18,886 nt of DNA, from assembly GCA_964525165.1 (NCBI GenBank), contig CAZGGG010000055.1, positions 1 to 18,886 on the forward strand, written 5' to 3'. Shown here piece by piece: positions 15,804 to 18,886 of the stretch. Below the pieces are notes generated by a model. The model was not told the origin of the DNA, did no database searches, and saw nothing but the letters and a program-made list of their open reading frames with translations. The number at the start of each line of letters is the position of its first letter. The stretch's first letter is position 1. A program made the position numbers and the translations under genes. The stretch is from JAWLFI01 sp964525165. Its GTDB lineage: Bacteria > Bacteroidota > Bacteroidia > Chitinophagales > Saprospiraceae.

Positions 15804-15839
15804 AAAACCAACCTGATTTTGATAATAAAACCAACTTCT

Positions 15840-17243
15840 TTATTGAAGTGCTTCTTTAAGCACCTCCTTATCGTCAAAGACGAATTTTTTTCCTTTTATT
15901 TCCTGATATTTCTCATGGCCTTTACCGGCTACGAGAATAATATCTCCGCTCTGTGCCATTGCACAGGCAACTTCTATTGCTTGCTTTCGATCCGTTACAC
16001 TCAGCACCTTAGCTTTCAAATCTGAATCTAAATCCGCTTTCATGTCTTCAATGATGGCCTCAGGATCTTCGCTCCTGGGATTATCACTGGTCAAGATCGC
16101 CTTATCACTAAGTTCTGCTGCAATCCTGCCCATTACCGGGCGTTTCGTAGCATCCCGGTCACCTCCACATCCAACCACAGTGTAGACGCGACCTTTTTGA
16201 TAATTCATACCTTGAATGGATCTTAAAATCTTGTCCAAAGCATCAGGACTGTGGGCATAATCAACAATACCTAATCTTTTTTGCTGCTCATCCAAGACTC
16301 TGTCAAATCTGCCTTCTGCTCCCTTTACCTGACTCAATGCCACCATCGCTTCCGCAAATGGAATTCCGCTTTCAACCAAACAAAATAATTCATACTCATT
16401 AATCTGGAGCTGCATCCCCTCAAAAGTCTGATCCAAGATCCTGATCCTGTAATCTGCCATTTGTCGCATGGCATAGGAATAAGACCTGGAAGCACAATTT
16501 TGCATCATCACCGCTCCATTTCTATCATCAGCATTGTATATAGCGACCGCCTCTTTAGGTAAACTATCAAACAATCGCTTCTTAGCCGTGAGATAGTTGG
16601 AGAAGGTGCCGTGATAATCCAAATGATCATGTGTCAAATTGGAGAAGATCGCAGCTACAAAATGTACTCCTTGCACCCGATCCTGATCTAATGCGTGCGA
16701 GCTAACCTCCATCCAAACCCAATCACAAGCTGCATCCTTCATTTGACTGAAGAGTGACTGCAATTGAATCGAATCAGGTGTCGTGTGCGTTGCATCTAAC
16801 TCCTGATCTTGAATTCGATTACCGGCCGTACTGATCAAGCCCGCTTTATAACCTAAAGCCCGGCAAGCCTGATACCCAAGAGTCGCAATGGTCGTTTTTC
16901 CATTCGTACCGGTGACTCCTACGACTTTCAAGTCCTGCGAAGGATGATCGAAGAAGGCAGCAGCTATTTGCGCTAATGCTTTCCGACCTTGAGGCACTTG
17001 GACCCAAACTTTTGCAAGACTAGCCTCCGGTGCCGGCTGCTCTGCGACAATCGCCGTAGCGCCCTGTTCCAAAGCTTGATCGATAAAAGAATGTCCATCT
17101 ATTTGTACTCCTAGATAGGCAACAAACAAACTATCTTGCTTTACCACTCTGGAGTCCGAATGAATGGTATTCACCAGGGTTTGAAGATCTCCGCTGATCG
17201 ACAAGGTTTGTACACCTTCCAATAATTCTGCGACAGATTTCAT
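15840..17243 (-). CDS. murE: UDP-MurNAc-tripeptide ligase MurE, with an apparent internal deletion
   Basis: Cytoplasmic ATP-dependent ligase adding the third stem-peptide residue to UDP-MurNAc-L-Ala-D-Glu. N-terminal UDP-binding DSR is at 30-32, the P-loop GVTGTNGKTT at 109-118, THTTPDS at 152-158, EVSSHALDQDRV at 179-190 and NLTHDHLDYHGT at 202-213. The C-terminal domain has DYAHSPDAL (328-336) and DNPRSEDP (387-394), the Arg motif that signals meso-diaminopimelate specificity. At 467 residues it is about 20 shorter than usual. The stretch expected between residues 288 and 291, the conserved (I/L)xGxFNxxNxLAA block of the central domain, is missing in frame: YELFCL runs directly into VESGIPFAEAM. 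The enzyme may therefore be inactive or the sequence faulty. It starts 20 bp after the ftsI stop. Confidence 0.92.
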   Translation of the reverse strand: MKSVAELLEGVQTLSISGDLQTLVNTIHSDSRVVKQDSLFVAYLGVQIDGHSFIDQALEQGATAIVAEQPAPEASLAKVWVQVPQGRKALAQIAAAFFDHPSQDLKVVGVTGTNGKTTIATLGYQACRALGYKAGLISTAGNRIQDQELDATHTTPDSIQLQSLFSQMKDAACDWVWMEVSSHALDQDRVQGVHFVAAIFSNLTHDHLDYHGTFSNYLTAKKRLFDSLPKEAVAIYNADDRNGAVMMQNCASRSYSYAMRQMADYRIRILDQTFEGMQLQINEYELFCLVESGIPFAEAMVALSQVKGAEGRFDRVLDEQQKRLGIVDYAHSPDALDKILRSIQGMNYQKGRVYTVVGCGGDRDATKRPVMGRIAAELSDKAILTSDNPRSEDPEAIIEDMKADLDSDLKAKVLSVTDRKQAIEVACAMAQSGDIILVAGKGHEKYQEIKGKKFVFDDKEVLKEALQ

Positions 17244-17263
17244 GCAAACAATATTTCAAAGAA

Positions 17264-17896
17264 CTAACCTAATTTCAAACTGATCACTTGTCCTTCAATC
17301 CGTGTTCCCGGACGTAAGGATTGTGATTCTACTTTTCCCAGACCTGCAAACTGAACTTTCAGCCCTGCATTTTCCAGGAGATATACGGCATCCTTTAGAG
17401 CCATGCCTCTTACATCAGGCACCTTTTCTTCACTATTGAAGAAGGGCAATCCTTCTAAAGAGTCTTTTTTCAACTTCAAATACACCCATTCACTCTCGGC
17501 TTCATCTCTATAGGGCACTTCCCATTTTTCCTGAAAGGCCAACCAGTCTTCTCGCATCAACTTGTGTTCTGCGGGAAGCGCTTCTTCCTTATTAGCCACT
17601 CTGACCGCAAAGTCAAAAGGGTTCCCCATCTCCAGCTCTGTAGCGAAGCAACGATCAGCAATTTCTCTAAACACCGGGCCTGCTACAACAGAGCCATAAT
17701 AACCAGTCTTTTTATCCGGGTTATAAACCATGACCAGACAGGTATATTTGGGGTTGTCTGCAGGGAAGTAGCCCACAAAAGAACTTTGGTACTTAAGGTG
17801 TTTCCGACCCTCTGCTGATCCATACCCTACTTGTGTCGTTCCGGTTTTTCCCGCAAATGTGTAATATTTACTCTGCAATCTTCGACGCTTTCGCAA
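17264..17896 (-). CDS. ftsI: FtsI (PBP3) C-terminal fragment: end of transpeptidase domain plus PASTA
   Basis: This frame continues the ftsI gene after a frame break near 17868-17896. The nominal first residues MRKRR are probably not the true start; real homology begins around RRLQSKYYTFAGKTG. It carries the KTG triad of the penicillin-binding transpeptidase site (Lys17-Thr18-Gly19) and SFVGYFPADNPKYTC. After a linker comes a PASTA domain at about 150-210 (VPDVRGMALKDAVYLLENAG…), ending ISLKLG. FtsI crosslinks septal peptidoglycan together with FtsW. Compared with family members, roughly 15-25 residues that should join this piece to the upstream one (the LLEGVV…GTG segment) are absent, and the frame shifts at that point. 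It lies 20 bp before murE. This is part of one broken gene with the next entry, not an independent protein. Confidence 0.85.
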   Translation of the reverse strand: MRKRRRLQSKYYTFAGKTGTTQVGYGSAEGRKHLKYQSSFVGYFPADNPKYTCLVMVYNPDKKTGYYGSVVAGPVFREIADRCFATELEMGNPFDFAVRVANKEEALPAEHKLMREDWLAFQEKWEVPYRDEAESEWVYLKLKKDSLEGLPFFNSEEKVPDVRGMALKDAVYLLENAGLKVQFAGLGKVESQSLRPGTRIEGQVISLKLG

Positions 17897-18668
17897 TCGA
17901 GCGCTTCAACACCCTGGGTTTTACTTTTTTCTCGATATGACCATCTTTCACGACTTCGGAAACTAAGTAAGGAGCCATCATTTTCCCGTCATTTGCCACT
18001 GCATTATAGAAAGTGGCAATCTGCAAAGGCGTCATGGTCAACTCATACCCGATCGCCATCCATGGCAAGGAGGTGCAGCTCCAATCTTCCTCCTGACTAA
18101 AGGCATCTTTAATAAATGGCTTGTGCTCCCCTTCGATTTCAATTCCGGTCAATTGATCTAATTGAAAGGACTTCAATCGATCTGTAAATTTCTTTGCTTC
18201 TTTATCCACATCATAAGCTGCTCTCACCAACTTAGCCATACCCACATTCGAGGATCGCTCGAAAGCTTTCAAGACTGTGGTTTGATTGTAATCATGCGGT
18301 TCTGAATCTTTCAAATCGCTTCCGCAAAAGCGACCATAGCCCTTATTGAGGTCTACAGAATCCGTAAGGTCAATCTTACCGTCTTCTAATAAAGCCATTA
18401 AACTCGCTAACTTAAAAGTCGATCCTGGCTCCACAGCCGTTCCTACAGCATAATTGTATCGTTCTGCATATTTCCCATCACCTACCGAACCCAAATTAGA
18501 AATTGCTTTAATCGCACCGGTTTCCACATCCATAACGATGGCTGTTCCCCATTCCGCTTGGTGTTCTTCCAAGGCACGCAATAAAGCATGATGGGTGATA
18601 TCTTGAATATTAACGTCCAGAGTCGTTACCAAAATTAGACAATTTCTCCCTTCGCAAGGGAGAGGCAA
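17868..18668 (-). CDS. ftsI: FtsI (PBP3) transpeptidase-domain fragment, truncated at both ends
   Basis: True FtsI homology begins at LVTTLDVNIQD, about 18632. The preceding dozen residues (MPLPCEGRNCLI) come from unrelated DNA, so the N-terminal membrane anchor and dimerisation domain are missing. The catalytic Ser83-Thr-Phe-Lys86 is in EPGSTFK and the SxN motif is Ser139-Ser-Asn141. YGRFCGSDLKDSEPHDY and IAIGYELTMTPLQ-like text (MAIGYELTMTPLQIATF) are typical of this family. The frame stops at TAA just after KRSIAKASKIAE, before the KTG motif, which resumes in another frame in the previous entry. The combination of 5' replacement and internal deletion with frameshift means no functional FtsI is encoded as the sequence stands. 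A contig-end assembly fault or a true rearrangement are both possible. Confidence 0.85.
   Translation of the reverse strand: MPLPCEGRNCLILVTTLDVNIQDITHHALLRALEEHQAEWGTAIVMDVETGAIKAISNLGSVGDGKYAERYNYAVGTAVEPGSTFKLASLMALLEDGKIDLTDSVDLNKGYGRFCGSDLKDSEPHDYNQTTVLKAFERSSNVGMAKLVRAAYDVDKEAKKFTDRLKSFQLDQLTGIEIEGEHKPFIKDAFSQEEDWSCTSLPWMAIGYELTMTPLQIATFYNAVANDGKMMAPYLVSEVVKDGHIEKKVKPRVLKRSIAKASKIAE
18645..18663. repeat. TCTCCCTT-CGC-AAGGGAGA hairpin at the ftsI junction
   Basis: A perfect 8-bp stem with a 3-nt loop, followed on the plus strand by GGCAAGAGGG. It resembles the 'CTCTCCCTTGCGAAGGGAGAGG' type of intergenic hairpin repeat found in many bacterial genomes. It lies about 12 bp from where ftsI homology stops, so a repeat-mediated join is plausible. 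Confidence 0.5.
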
Positions 18669-18800
18669 GAGGGTTTGAAACTAAATTTCAATGAGAAAAC
18701 ACTTAGGTCGAATTCACGTTTATGAGCATAGTTATATTAAATTTGGAGATTCATTAAAGAAAGTTAACAATGCCACTTTCTTTTTTATGCCATTACCCTG

Positions 18801-18886
18801 CCTCATGGAAAATACGAGATCGATGAGCAGGGCACGGTCGTGGTCGCCGGTATTGGGCGCTTTGGCCAGATCGTCAACCGGATCCT
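18801..18886 (+). CDS. KefB/KefC-like RCK (TrkA-N) domain fragment
   Basis: In the frame of CAT at 18804 the DNA reads HGKYEIDEQG followed by TVVVAGIGRFGQIVNRIL and runs off the right edge. GIGRFG is the GxGxxG nucleotide-binding loop, and GRFGQIVNR is characteristic of the RCK_N domain of glutathione-regulated potassium-efflux antiporters. No start codon lies in frame upstream (stop at 18765-18767), so only a mid-gene fragment is present, about 28 codons. The higher GC content and the wording of the motif suggest a proteobacterial source, unlike the rest of the window. Confidence 0.55.

Larger units (their letters stand above)
18633..18886. other. Foreign or rearranged right end, replacing the ftsI 5' half
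   Basis: From 18633 rightwards nothing matches FtsI. The segment comprises a hairpin-containing repeat-like stretch (18645-18680), an AT-rich stretch to about 18795 and then more GC-rich DNA with a Kef-like coding fragment. A frame from ATG 18691 is open to the edge, but its translation is unrecognised and it runs across the compositional change, so it is not called a gene. Confidence 0.6.

Noticed and set aside
15632..15877. Minus-strand open frame with a hydrophobic segment (IKIRLVLTVIAGILCVLWLG) across the murE-mraY spacer
   Set aside because: It overlaps the murE 3' end and the mraY 5' end in another frame, and its hydrophobicity follows from the T-rich spacer and its inverted repeat. 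No homology recognised.
18691..18886. Plus-strand frame open from ATG 18691 to the right edge
   Set aside because: Unrecognised translation, crosses an evident composition change, and conflicts with the frame that encodes the recognisable Kef-like motif.
1..18886. CRISPR arrays, tRNA or rRNA genes, toxin-antitoxin or defence modules
   Set aside because: No regularly spaced direct repeats, no cloverleaf-like or rRNA sequence, and no recognisable defence or toxin motifs were seen in any gene.

Overview
The window reads as Bacteroidota DNA. Supporting signs are lipoproteins with short Bacteroidota-style lipoboxes, TAnnTTTG-type promoter boxes, and a truncated surface protein with a DDGIDNDGD…DPDC motif and an FG-GAP/VCBS-like stretch, a combination familiar from Saprospiria-like bacteria. 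The division cluster also carries lineage-typical features: a long MraY cytoplasmic insert and an FtsZ ending in NSYLHDRVD. I found no rRNA, tRNA or CRISPR array, and no complete mobile element.

Left part (1-8188), unlinked accessory and housekeeping genes: a 5'-truncated secreted repeat protein (-), an aspartyl-protease-like lipoprotein with altered catalytic motifs (+), a bile-acid:sodium-symporter-family carrier (+), a DEAD-box RNA helicase (-, convergent with the carrier, 2 bp between stop codons), a repeat-rich 470-bp intergenic region with a possible IS end, an alpha/beta-hydrolase lipoprotein (+), an agmatine-deiminase-family lipoprotein (+) and an ACMSD-like amidohydrolase (+).

Middle (8189-8499): a convergent intergenic zone with at least two hairpins that look like minus-strand terminators, closing the division operon.

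Right part (8500-18632), all on the minus strand: a division and cell wall (dcw) cluster in transcription order ftsI (broken) - murE - mraY - ftsW - murG - ftsQ - ftsA - ftsZ. Spacing is tight and several genes overlap. These genes make lipid I/II (MraY, MurG) and UDP-MurNAc-tripeptide (MurE), polymerise and crosslink septal peptidoglycan (FtsW, FtsI) and build the Z-ring (FtsQ, FtsA, FtsZ). murD and murC, usually found between mraY/ftsW and murG/ftsQ, are absent, and the junctions leave no room for them. murE lacks about 20 residues around a conserved motif. ftsI has lost both its N-terminal half and a short internal segment, with a frameshift.

Right end (18633-18886): this does not belong to ftsI. 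It begins with an intergenic-repeat-like hairpin and ends with about 85 bp of more GC-rich DNA encoding a KefB/KefC-like nucleotide-binding motif of proteobacterial flavour. The best explanation is a chimeric or rearranged contig end. I did not find a convincing undescribed system. The most informative signals are the damage and gene losses in the dcw cluster and the structured non-coding spacers.
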